NCBI GenBank assembly: GCA_013821025.1
Contig: JACDHN010000053.1
Location: 1-10,508 of the forward strand
Length of the DNA: 10,508 nucleotides
Source of the DNA: Acidimicrobiia bacterium
GTDB taxonomy: Bacteria; Actinomycetota; Acidimicrobiia; Acidimicrobiales; Ilumatobacteraceae
Reading direction: 5' to 3'
Positions 1 to 6,009 of this stretch are shown piece after piece. Position 1 is the first letter of the stretch, and each line of letters starts with the position of its first letter. A program made the translations under genes and the position numbers. The notes below the pieces were generated by a model, which was not told the origin of the DNA, did no database searches, and was given only the letters and a program-made list of their open reading frames with translations.

Positions 1-1021
1 CGAGCGGAACGTGCAGCGCCGGGCGGCGGATGCAGGCGATGACGGCGCCGACTGCGCCAGCAGCAAGGATCACCGCGCCCCAAGCCGTGTGCAGCCCGAA
101 CCCGACCTGGTCGGCGATGACGTTGACAGCATCTTTCGTGCGGGTGGGGATGTAGCCCAGACGATCGTCGTTGTCAGGAATCAGCATCGAAGGCATCAGC
201 AGATGAAAACCGACGATGCCACCGACGAACGCAAGGTGTGGAGTGGCCAGCGTCCAGCCGTCGATCTGGTCGAAAGCGCGGCGCCAGGACGCCCGCCGGG
301 GGCGACGCCGCCACACGCCGAACACCTCGACGGCCTGAGCCGCCGCGAACACGCCGAAGAACACCAGACCCTCTCGGCGAGTGTTGAAGCACAGCGCCCC
401 GAGCAGACCGAGGATCACGAGGTCTCGGTGGCGTGCCGTCAGCCACGAGGACCGCACGAGCAGGCGGTCCATCCACCACACGACGACGGCCACCATCAGC
501 ATGTGCGGGAACTCCGAGAGCAGGCTGTCCGTGTGGCGCAGGTAGAGCGGTGAGAGCCCGACGACGGCGACGGCGAGAAGGGCCACCGGACGGTTGATGC
601 GGCGCCGGACGATGCCGTGGAACAGCACCAGGAACCCACAGAAGATGGCCACCTCGACGAGCTTCAGCTTGTCGTAGTCGAGCTTCCACAGGTGCACGAA
701 TGGCGACAGCATGAGTGGAAAGCCCCACGGGTACGAGATCGGTCCGAACAGGCCACCCGACGTCGTGACGGTGTAACGGTTGTCCCTGAGCACGTCGGCC
801 ATGCTGCCCTCGAACACGCTCTGGGCCTGGCGCACGTACAGGGCGAAGTCGTCGCCGGCGTTGTGCCCGCTGCGATGCAGGCCGACGGCTGCCGCGACGA
901 CACCGATGATCACGACGCCGAGAGTCGACGCCCGCACGATCGCAGTGGTCACCGGCCGGGACACGGCGACATTGTGGCCGACGGCAGGTGCGTCGCGCCG
1001 GGCAGCGACGGCTACCGGCAC
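1..1021 (-). CDS. GT-C-type membrane glycosyltransferase (partial, C-terminus off the left edge)
   Basis: Continuous minus-strand reading frame of 340 codons with no stop before the window edge. Translation shows a polytopic membrane protein: hydrophobic segments near residues 29-48, 121-137, 145-160, 171-184, 201-212, 219-235, 262-280 and 313-331, with Arg-rich cytoplasmic-looking loops between. Straight after the first segment comes GDDFALYV (D57, D58), which fits the acidic motif of the first extracytoplasmic loop in GT-C enzymes (GT39/ArnT/PMT-like). These move sugars from a polyprenyl-phosphate donor at the outer membrane face. A TRREG stretch (214-218) resembles the R-x-EG motif common in such proteins. 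The GTG at 1021 overlaps the end of the upstream thioesterase by 10 bases, suggesting translational coupling. GTG at 952 is an alternative start; neither has a good ribosome site. Donor and acceptor are unknown. The membrane-protein call is firm; the glycosyltransferase call is moderate. Confidence 0.7.
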   Translation of the reverse strand, partial: MPVAVAARRDAPAVGHNVAVSRPVTTAIVRASTLGVVIIGVVAAAVGLHRSGHNAGDDFALYVRQAQSVFEGSMADVLRDNRYTVTTSGGLFGPISYPWGFPLMLSPFVHLWKLDYDKLKLVEVAIFCGFLVLFHGIVRRRINRPVALLAVAVVGLSPLYLRHTDSLLSEFPHMLMVAVVVWWMDRLLVRSSWLTARHRDLVILGLLGALCFNTRREGLVFFGVFAAAQAVEVFGVWRRRPRRASWRRAFDQIDGWTLATPHLAFVGGIVGFHLLMPSMLIPDNDDRLGYIPTRTKDAVNVIADQVGFGLHTAWGAVILAAGAVGAVIACIRRPALHVPL

Positions 1022-1389
1022 TTGGACATGAAGCGTTCCTCGTCGACGAGGACCCTGGTGACCTTGCCAGCGGCAACGAGTCCACGGTCGTCGAACGCCG
1101 ACACCTCGAACGTCAGCCGGCGGCCCTCGATGCGCCGCAGCACGGCCTCAGCGCTCACACTGCCGCCGACCGGTGTCGGTTGCAGGTGGTCGAGGCGCAC
1201 CCGGATGCCCACCGTGGTCGCAGCGTCCGTGAGATGACGGTCCACCGCCAGGCACGATGCCTCCTCGCACAGGGCGATCAGGCGCGGCGTGCCGAGCACC
1301 TCGACGACGCCCGAGCGCAGCGAGCGGGCCGTGTCCTCGCAGGACACGGTCATCTTCGCCTCACCACGCAGTCCGACGGTCAGAGTCAT
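1012..1389 (-). CDS. FlK-like hotdog-fold acyl-CoA thioesterase
   Basis: A 125-residue protein of the single-domain hotdog thioesterase family typified by fluoroacetyl-CoA thioesterase FlK. It should hydrolyse an acyl-CoA thioester in the cytoplasm. Visible signatures are VLGTPRLIALCEEAS (31-45), TTVGIRVRLDHLQPTP (58-73) and GRRLTFEVSAFD (89-100). As I recall FlK, its catalytic residues are T42, E50, H76 and G69. Here T34, E42, H68 and G61 all fall at the same offset of 8, so the active site looks complete. The FlK phenylalanine lid residue (F36 from memory) would be V28, so fluoroacetyl-CoA specificity is unlikely and the true substrate is unknown. The ATG at 1389 is the only start near the proposed promoter, and translation may be leaderless. 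The 3' end overlaps the GT-C gene, and tldD diverges from it. Confidence 0.85.
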   Translation of the reverse strand: MTLTVGLRGEAKMTVSCEDTARSLRSGVVEVLGTPRLIALCEEASCLAVDRHLTDAATTVGIRVRLDHLQPTPVGGSVSAEAVLRRIEGRRLTFEVSAFDDRGLVAAGKVTRVLVDEERFMSKCR

Positions 1390-1398
1390 CGGCGAACC

Positions 1399-1404
1399 AC
1401 GCTA
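1399..1404 (-). promoter_or_regulatory. -10-like hexamer for the thioesterase gene
   Basis: Read on the minus strand the hexamer is TAGCGT (TANNNT), with 9 bases between it and the ATG at 1389. There is no Shine-Dalgarno sequence, so transcription probably starts at or within a few bases of the ATG. Inferred from sequence only. Confidence 0.45.
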
Positions 1405-1423
1405 ACGCTCCATCGCCCACCGG

Positions 1424-1429
1424 TAGCAT
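1424..1429 (+). promoter_or_regulatory. -10-like hexamer for tldD (leaderless start)
   Basis: TAGCAT (TANNNT) lies 8 bases before the GTG at 1438, with no ribosome-binding sequence between. This is the layout of a leaderless actinobacterial promoter, and it supports GTG 1438 as the start rather than any of the in-frame codons further upstream. Confidence 0.5.
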
Positions 1430-1437
1430 TCGCCAGC

Positions 1438-2826
1438 GTGATCGAAAGCGACGTCGCCGAACGAGTACTGACCACCGCGATGGGAACCGGCGGCGAGTTC
1501 GCAGAGATCTACGCCGAGGACAAGCACAGCACGTCGGTCGGGTTCGACGACGGCCGCGTGGAACAGGTGACGAGCGGTCGCGATCGCGGTGCGGGCATCC
1601 GGGTCATCTCCGGTGATACGACCGGTTTCGCCCACACCGCCGACATCACCGAGGCAGGCCTACTGCGGGCTGCCGAGGTCGCCGCAGCAGCGGCCCAGCG
1701 CGGCGGGCCTGGCACGGCCGTGACATCGCTGACGGCGACGGTCGCCAGGACCCGCACGATCGAACGCAACCCCGACGAGGTGGCGAAGCGGCACAAGGTC
1801 GACCTGCTGGTTGCGGCGGACGAGGCCGCCAGGGCCTCCGGGCGCCAGGTGGTGCAGGTGTCGGCCGGTTACGGCGACAGCCACAAGCAGGTGATGGTCG
1901 CCAACACCGACGGGCTGTGGTCGACCGACACCCAGACCCGAGTGCTGTTCCGCATCAACGTCGTCGCCGACGGCGACACGGGAATGCAGACCGGTTACGA
2001 GTCGTTCGGCCGCACGGCTGGCTTCGAAGCATTCGAGTCCGTCGATGTTGCCGACCTGGCTCGCCGGGCCGCAGCCAGGGCGATCACGAAGCTTGGCGCC
2101 CGGCCGGCGCCTTCTGGCTCGATGCCGGTCGTGATCCGCCAGGGCACCGGCGGCGTGCTGTTCCATGAGGCGTGCGGCCACGGACTCGAGGCCGACCACA
2201 TCGCCAAGGGCGCAAGCGTCTACCGGGGCAAGGTCGGCGAGCTCGTGGCGTCGCCGCTCGTCACACTCGTCGACGACGGCACGATGGGCGACGAGTGGGG
2301 CACGCTGTCGATCGACGACGAGGGACATCCGACGCAGCGCAACGTGCTCATTGAAGACGGTGTGCTGACCGACTACATGTACGACTACCTGCGGGCACGC
2401 AACGAGCAGCGCCGGCCGAGCGGCAACGGCCGCCGCCAGAGCTACCGCCACCTGCCGATGGTGCGCATGACGAACACGTTCGTGCTCGACGGTCACGACG
2501 ATCCTGACGACATCATCTCGTCCACCGAGCAGGGCGTGTACGTGAGCATGCTCGGCGGCGGCAGCGTCAACACGGCCAGCGGCGACTTCGTGTTCGGCAT
2601 GACCGAGGCGTACTTGATCGAGAACGGCTCGGTCACCGAGCCGCTGCGCGAGGGCAACCTCATCGGCAACGGGCCACAGGTGCTGCGCGACATCGACATG
2701 CTCGGCAACGACTTCGCCATGGGGTCGCCCGGCACGTGCGGCAAGGACGGTCAGGGCGTCCCTGTCGGCACCGGTCAGCCGACGCTGCGGGTCAAGTCGC
2801 TCACCGTCGGTGGCACGGCGGCGTGA
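1438..2826 (+). CDS. tldD: TldD, catalytic subunit of the TldD/TldE metalloprotease
   Basis: A 462-residue protein, close to the usual TldD length (about 480). With TldE it forms a cytoplasmic zinc protease that digests unfolded or short peptides; in E. coli it also trims the microcin B17 leader and degrades CcdA. The N-terminal domain (about 1-200) has the family pattern DGRVEQVTSGRDRGAGIRV. The catalytic motif HEACGH gives H243, E244 and H248 (HExxxH). The distal metal ligand is C434 in SPGTCGKDGQ, followed by GQPTLR and a C-terminal TVGGT, so all expected active-site residues are present. The frame is open upstream to 988, but that part is antisense to the thioesterase gene. GTG 1438 gives the family N-terminus and sits just behind a -10 hexamer. 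tldE follows after 241 bases. No RiPP precursor is evident nearby, so a general peptide-degrading role is more likely than a dedicated maturation role. Confidence 0.95.
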   Translation: MIESDVAERVLTTAMGTGGEFAEIYAEDKHSTSVGFDDGRVEQVTSGRDRGAGIRVISGDTTGFAHTADITEAGLLRAAEVAAAAAQRGGPGTAVTSLTATVARTRTIERNPDEVAKRHKVDLLVAADEAARASGRQVVQVSAGYGDSHKQVMVANTDGLWSTDTQTRVLFRINVVADGDTGMQTGYESFGRTAGFEAFESVDVADLARRAAARAITKLGARPAPSGSMPVVIRQGTGGVLFHEACGHGLEADHIAKGASVYRGKVGELVASPLVTLVDDGTMGDEWGTLSIDDEGHPTQRNVLIEDGVLTDYMYDYLRARNEQRRPSGNGRRQSYRHLPMVRMTNTFVLDGHDDPDDIISSTEQGVYVSMLGGGSVNTASGDFVFGMTEAYLIENGSVTEPLREGNLIGNGPQVLRDIDMLGNDFAMGSPGTCGKDGQGVPVGTGQPTLRVKSLTVGGTAA

Positions 2827-2955
2827 GGGTTTCGGCCTCGTTCGTTCGCTCGCTGCGCTCGCTCTCTCCACTCGGTCGAGGTGGGATTGTTGAGCGGCCT
2901 GCGGCCGCGCTCAACTGCTGCGGTGATGCGACCGGCGGAGCCGGATCGCGTCACG

Positions 2956-2986
2956 GTGAGGGGGGATCGCGGGGCGCCCCCCTCAC
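2956..2986. repeat. Strong inverted repeat (10-bp arms, 11-base loop)
   Basis: GTGAGGGGGG (2956-2965) and CCCCCCTCAC (2977-2986) are perfectly complementary around an 11-base loop. The same GTGAGGGGGG occurs again inside the 5' end of tldE at 3140-3149. No run of T follows, so intrinsic termination is not supported. Confidence 0.85.
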
Positions 2987-3021
2987 GCTCCCCCCAATCG
3001 TGCTCCCCCCAATCGTGCTCC
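2987..3021. repeat. 15-bp tandem repeat, 2.3 copies
   Basis: The unit GCTCCCCCCAATCGT occurs at 2987-3001 and identically at 3002-3016, followed by GCTCC at 3017-3021. It directly abuts the 10-bp-arm hairpin. The copies are exact, which suggests recent slippage or duplication. Confidence 0.9.
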
Positions 3022-3067
3022 TTGGTGATCACAGCCGGTTGATCCTCTTGACGGCGGGGGTCGGAGC

Positions 3068-4435
3068 GTGAGTGTCGTCGATGACGAGACTGGAGTGCGG
3101 GAGCTGGCGGCTATTGCTGAGGGGGTTGTGGGGCGGGCCGTGAGGGGGGAGCAGGTGGAGGCGTTCGTGTTGCGGGGGGGTGAGACGGACGTGCGGGTTT
3201 ATCAGGGCGATGTCGAGCACTTCGTCTCGGCGCAGAGTGAGGGGATCGGTGTTCGCGTGATCGTCGACGGGCGCACCGGCTTCGCGTACGCAGGGGCGCT
3301 GACGCCCGATGCGATCGACGAGGTGCTGGCCGAGGCCCGTGACAATGTGCAGTACGGAACGGTCGATGAGTTCGCCGGGCTCGCCGAGCCGGACGGCGTG
3401 GCAGTGTCACCCCAGCAGCTGTGGAGCGACGAGTTGGTGGCGCTGCCGACGGAGCGCAAGATCGCACTCGCCACCGAACTGGAGCAGCTCACGCTCGCCC
3501 TCGACTCCAGGGTGCGCATCGACGATGCCAACTATTCCGACGCCTGGGCCGTCACGGCCGCCGCCACGACGACCGGCATCAGCGAGACGAGCCGGGAGAA
3601 CGGCTGCTACGTCACCGTCGCGGCACTGGCTGACGACGGTGACGAGACGCAGTCCGGGTTCGGCTACTCGGTCGGGCGCACACCGGGTGAGATCGACCTC
3701 GATCGGGCGTCGGGCCTGGCCGCCGAGCGGGCAACACGGCTGCTCGGGGCGACGAAGCCTCCGAGCGGGCGTGTCACGGTGGTGCTCGACCCGATGGTGA
3801 CGGCCAGCTTCCTGTCGATCATCGGGTCCACGCTGAATGGCGAAGCGGTGGTGAAGGGCCGCAGCCTGTTCCGTGACCGCTTGGGCGAATCAATCGCCGC
3901 GTCGGCGGTGACGCTCGTCGACGATCCCACGAACCCGCTGGCGTTCGCCGCCACAGAGACCGACGGCGAGGGCCTCGCTGCCCGGCGCAACGTGTTGATC
4001 GACCACGGCGTGCTGTCGCAGTTCACGCACTCCAGCTACTCGGCCCGCCGGGCCGGCACCGTGTCCACCGGCAACGCCGTGCGGGGCAGCTTCGCCACGA
4101 CGCCGGGCGTCGGTGCCATGGCGCTGGCGCTCGAGCCCGGCTCCCGGGACCAGGAGGCGCTCATCGCCGATCTCGACGGCGCCGTGCTGATCCAATCCGT
4201 GACCGGTCTGCACTCCGGCGTCAACCCGATCAGCGGCGACTTCTCGGCAGGGGCTTCCGGGCTGCTCATCGCCGGCGGGGCCCTGGGATCGCCGGTGAGG
4301 GAGTTCACCATTGCTTCCACACTGCAGCGCATGCTGCTCGATCTCGCGGAAGTCGGCTCGGACGTGGAGTGGCTGCCAGGAAGCGCTGCCGGCGTGAGCC
4401 TCGTCATCCACGACGTCACCGTCTCCGGCGTCTGA
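3068..4435 (+). CDS. tldE: TldE/PmbA, partner subunit of the TldD/TldE protease
   Basis: A 455-residue protein of the same fold as TldD but without its HExxxH motif, as expected for the PmbA/TldE subunit, which pairs with TldD to close the proteolytic chamber. Typical features are an N-terminal domain with DVRVYQGDVEHFVSAQSEG and GIGVRVIVDGRTGFAY (about 42-76), a central GRVTVVLDPMVTASFLS stretch, RRNVLIDHGVLSQF, and the C-terminal GLHSGVNPISGDFSAGASG segment. GTG 3068 is the most upstream start possible, because an in-frame stop lies at 3026-3028 with no start codon between. Ribosome binding is weak (a G-run at 3056-3060). The first 45 codons are strikingly G-rich: I count 47 G and 11 C in bases 3101-3180, with many GGG codons unlike the rest of the gene. 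uppP follows after 24 bases and is probably cotranscribed. Confidence 0.94.
   Translation: MSVVDDETGVRELAAIAEGVVGRAVRGEQVEAFVLRGGETDVRVYQGDVEHFVSAQSEGIGVRVIVDGRTGFAYAGALTPDAIDEVLAEARDNVQYGTVDEFAGLAEPDGVAVSPQQLWSDELVALPTERKIALATELEQLTLALDSRVRIDDANYSDAWAVTAAATTTGISETSRENGCYVTVAALADDGDETQSGFGYSVGRTPGEIDLDRASGLAAERATRLLGATKPPSGRVTVVLDPMVTASFLSIIGSTLNGEAVVKGRSLFRDRLGESIAASAVTLVDDPTNPLAFAATETDGEGLAARRNVLIDHGVLSQFTHSSYSARRAGTVSTGNAVRGSFATTPGVGAMALALEPGSRDQEALIADLDGAVLIQSVTGLHSGVNPISGDFSAGASGLLIAGGALGSPVREFTIASTLQRMLLDLAEVGSDVEWLPGSAAGVSLVIHDVTVSGV
3121..3149 (+). other. Putative G-quadruplex motif in the 5' coding part of tldE
   Basis: On the coding strand, four G-tracts of 5, 4, 3 and 6 bases (3121-3125, 3130-3133, 3135-3137, 3144-3149) are separated by loops of 4, 1 and 6 bases, meeting the G3+N1-7 pattern. 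Another run of seven G lies at 3174-3180. Being in the mRNA sense strand near the start codon it could hinder ribosomes, but folding is not shown. Confidence 0.5.
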
Positions 4436-4448
4436 TCCGGTCGACGGC

Positions 4449-4453
4449 GAGGG
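4449..4453 (+). promoter_or_regulatory. Shine-Dalgarno sequence of uppP
   Basis: GAGGG with a 6-base spacing to the GTG at 4460. It decides the uppP start and lies in the 24-base gap behind tldE, so uppP needs no promoter of its own. Confidence 0.65.
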
Positions 4454-4459
4454 CTGAGA

Positions 4460-5290
4460 GTGCCGATCACCCACGCCATCGTGCTGGGCATCGTCCAGGG
4501 ACTCTCCGAGTTCCTGCCCATCTCGTCGAGCGGGCACCTACTGCTCGTGCCCTGGCTGTTCGGGTGGAACGACTTCGACAACGAGTCGATTGAGAAGGCG
4601 TTCGACGTGGCGCTGCACATCGGCACCATCACGGCTGCCATCGGCTACTTCCGTCACGATCTCAGCCGCTACGTGCGCCAGGGACTGTCGCTCGTGGTCC
4701 ACCGGGAACGACCGACGACACCTGACGGGCGGCTCGCATGGCTGCTCGTGCTGTCGACCGTGCCGGCCGCCGCAGTGGGTGCGCTGTTCGAGAGTCAGAT
4801 CGACGAGCGCCTCGGCACACCGACGATCATCGCCGTGTCGTTGATCGTGTTCGGGTTGGTGCTGGCAGTGGTCGATCGCCTGGCTGGGACCAGGACCGTG
4901 CCCGAGTACTCGGCCCGCGATGCCGTGATCGTCGGTGCAGCTCAGGCGCTGGCCCTCAACCCTGGCACGTCCCGATCAGGGATCACCATCACGGCGGCCC
5001 GGCTCCGCGGGTTCACCCGTGATTCGGCGGCCCGCCTGAGCTTCCTGATGATGATCCCCGTTACGACCGGCGCCGTCGTGTTCAAGATGGCAGGGCTCGC
5101 CGCCGACGGGATCCCCGACGGGCTGCTGACACCGATGATCGTCGGCGTGTTGACGTCGGCGGTGTCCGGCTGGATCGGCGTGTGGGGCACGCTGCGCCTC
5201 GTGCGCACTCGCTCGTTCACGCCGTTCGTCGTCTACCGGGTGGCCCTCGGTACAGCCGTGCTCGTGATCGTCGCCGCCGGCTGGCGCTGA
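4460..5290 (+). CDS. uppP: Undecaprenyl-diphosphatase UppP (BacA)
   Basis: A 276-residue polytopic membrane enzyme that dephosphorylates undecaprenyl diphosphate to the monophosphate, recycling the lipid carrier for peptidoglycan and other envelope polymers. It is the BacA type linked to bacitracin resistance. Both signature motifs are intact: an N-terminal (E/Q)xxxE element with Q13 and E17 in IVQGLSEFLPISSSGH, with S22-S24 and H26, and NPGTSRSG around residues 167-174 with R172 (E. coli counterpart R174, from memory). Length matches the family (about 270). Hydrophobic helices fill the remainder, including residues 92-109, 121-138, 195-211 and the last 20 residues. It starts at GTG 4460 behind a good ribosome site and is downstream of tldE on the same strand. 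It ends 22 bases from the convergent SAF-domain gene, with no visible terminator. Confidence 0.95.
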   Translation: MPITHAIVLGIVQGLSEFLPISSSGHLLLVPWLFGWNDFDNESIEKAFDVALHIGTITAAIGYFRHDLSRYVRQGLSLVVHRERPTTPDGRLAWLLVLSTVPAAAVGALFESQIDERLGTPTIIAVSLIVFGLVLAVVDRLAGTRTVPEYSARDAVIVGAAQALALNPGTSRSGITITAARLRGFTRDSAARLSFLMMIPVTTGAVVFKMAGLAADGIPDGLLTPMIVGVLTSAVSGWIGVWGTLRLVRTRSFTPFVVYRVALGTAVLVIVAAGWR

Positions 5291-5312
5291 CACCGGGTCC
5301 AGGACTCAGCCG

Positions 5313-5924
5313 TCACGGGCCGACCAGCAAGGCCGCTCGGGATTCGACGGCTGCGGCGGCGACCGCCGGAGCGTCGGCTTCTGGAACGGCGACCAGCACG
5401 GCGTCGCCCTGCAGGCCGACCATGATGGCGTCGCCGGCCAGCACGGCTCCGTCGGCGGCCACCGCGACGGTGGCGCCCGTCGGCGCGCCGGTGGGGATCG
5501 GCTCCACGATGGCGACCGTGCGCCAGCCGTCCGGGACGAGTCCCCGTGAGCCTTCGCCGCCCGTGATGTCGTAGGCCGACAGCATCTCACCGGGGCCGAT
5601 GTCGTGACGCGCCACTGCTCCGTCGGGTACTGCACTCATGGCGTCTTCGGGCATCACGGCCATCGGTACGTCTCGCGGAGCCGTCGCACCATCGAGCGGG
5701 TCACCGGGGCTGAGCCGTCTCATGGCCACGTGCACGGTGGTCGTCGATCCCCACGTCTGGCGCTCCGCCTCCACGGCCCGCACCGACTCGTAGGCGATCG
5801 AACCAGTGACCGCCGCCACGGCAATTACGAGCATCCAGTACAGCCAGGGCCGCCGCACGAGCGCTCGCCGCAGCCGCGCCCCGGGGTTGGCCGGTAGGCG
5901 CACACGGCGGTGGTCAAGGCGCAT
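5313..5924 (-). CDS. Membrane-anchored SAF-domain protein (CpaB/RcpC-like)
   Basis: A 203-residue protein with a basic N-terminus (1-25), one transmembrane helix (about 27-45) and an extracytoplasmic part. The segment from TTTVHVAMRRLSPGDPL (61-77) through DIGPGEMLSAYDI (108-120) has the look of a SAF domain, as in CpaB, RcpC and flagellar FlgA proteins, which bind or assemble at the cell wall or pilus base. The tail (135-203) is Ala/Val-rich and ends in ESRAALLVGP. ATG 5924 is chosen because AGGAGG lies four bases upstream; the frame remains open to 6227, but that part has no protein-like content. No other pilus genes are visible, so a true Flp pilus role is not supported. A gene like this next to an FmdB-like gene and near galU is, as I recall, common in actinobacteria; its function there is unknown. 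Confidence 0.8.
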   Translation of the reverse strand: MRLDHRRVRLPANPGARLRRALVRRPWLYWMLVIAVAAVTGSIAYESVRAVEAERQTWGSTTTVHVAMRRLSPGDPLDGATAPRDVPMAVMPEDAMSAVPDGAVARHDIGPGEMLSAYDITGGEGSRGLVPDGWRTVAIVEPIPTGAPTGATVAVAADGAVLAGDAIMVGLQGDAVLVAVPEADAPAVAAAAVESRAALLVGP

Positions 5925-5928
5925 GGAT

Positions 5929-5934
5929 CCTCCT
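5929..5934 (-). promoter_or_regulatory. Shine-Dalgarno AGGAGG of the SAF-domain gene
   Basis: On the minus strand AGGAGG lies four bases before ATG 5924. It is one of only two perfect AGGAGG sites seen before genes here and fixes the start well inside a longer open frame. Confidence 0.8.
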
Positions 5935-5967
5935 GGCAGGGCCTGGCGGGAGGAAGTCGGCGCCGCC

Positions 5968-5973
5968 ATAGTA
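5968..5973 (-). promoter_or_regulatory. -10-like hexamer for the SAF-domain gene
   Basis: Minus-strand TACTAT (TANNNT) in the 85-bp gap behind the FmdB-like gene, 43 bases before ATG 5924. It would give a leader of roughly 35 bases containing the AGGAGG site. No convincing -35 element is visible. The SAF gene could also be read through from the upstream FmdB-like gene. Confidence 0.4.
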
Positions 5974-6009
5974 CCGACGGCTCGACCCGATGGGGGGAAG
6001 CTGCCGCTG

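Larger units (their letters stand above)
2828..3021. repeat. Intergenic repeat cluster: chain of hairpins plus tandem repeat between tldD and tldE
   Basis: The 241-bp spacer between tldD and tldE is made largely of repeats. In order: a TTCG/CTCG-rich direct-repeat stretch (about 2838-2864); a bulged hairpin centred on CTCGGTCGAG (2868-2884); a hairpin with 7-bp GTTGAGC/GCTCAAC arms and inner GGCC/GGCC pairing (2889-2915); a CCGGC-GGA-GCCGG hairpin (2932-2944); a hairpin with perfect 10-bp arms (2956-2986); and a 15-bp tandem repeat (2987-3021). This resembles REP/BIME-like intergenic elements. As transcribed spacer it could separate or tune tldD and tldE expression, but that is inference. No T-tract follows any hairpin, so none looks like a classical terminator. 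Confidence 0.7.

Noticed and set aside
174..1085. Minus-strand 303-residue frame
   Set aside because: Arg/Pro/Ser-rich shadow. The neighbouring minus-strand frame encodes a coherent hydrophobic GT-C membrane protein and is open across the whole interval.
1660..2871. Long minus-strand frame of 403 residues opposite tldD
   Set aside because: His/Arg/Ala-rich composition typical of antisense frames in high-GC genes; tldD with all its motifs occupies the other strand.
2956..2986. Intrinsic terminator after tldD
   Set aside because: The hairpin is strong, but it is followed by a C-rich tandem repeat rather than a run of T, so termination is not supported.
2736..3071. Plus-strand frame of 111 residues spanning the end of tldD and the spacer
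   Set aside because: It starts inside tldD out of frame, is Arg/Ser-rich and simply translates the intergenic repeats; there is no ribosome site or protein-like composition.
5313..5924. Flp/tad pilus locus
   Set aside because: The SAF protein resembles CpaB in layout, but no ATPase, pilin, secretin or TadE-like gene is present in the window.
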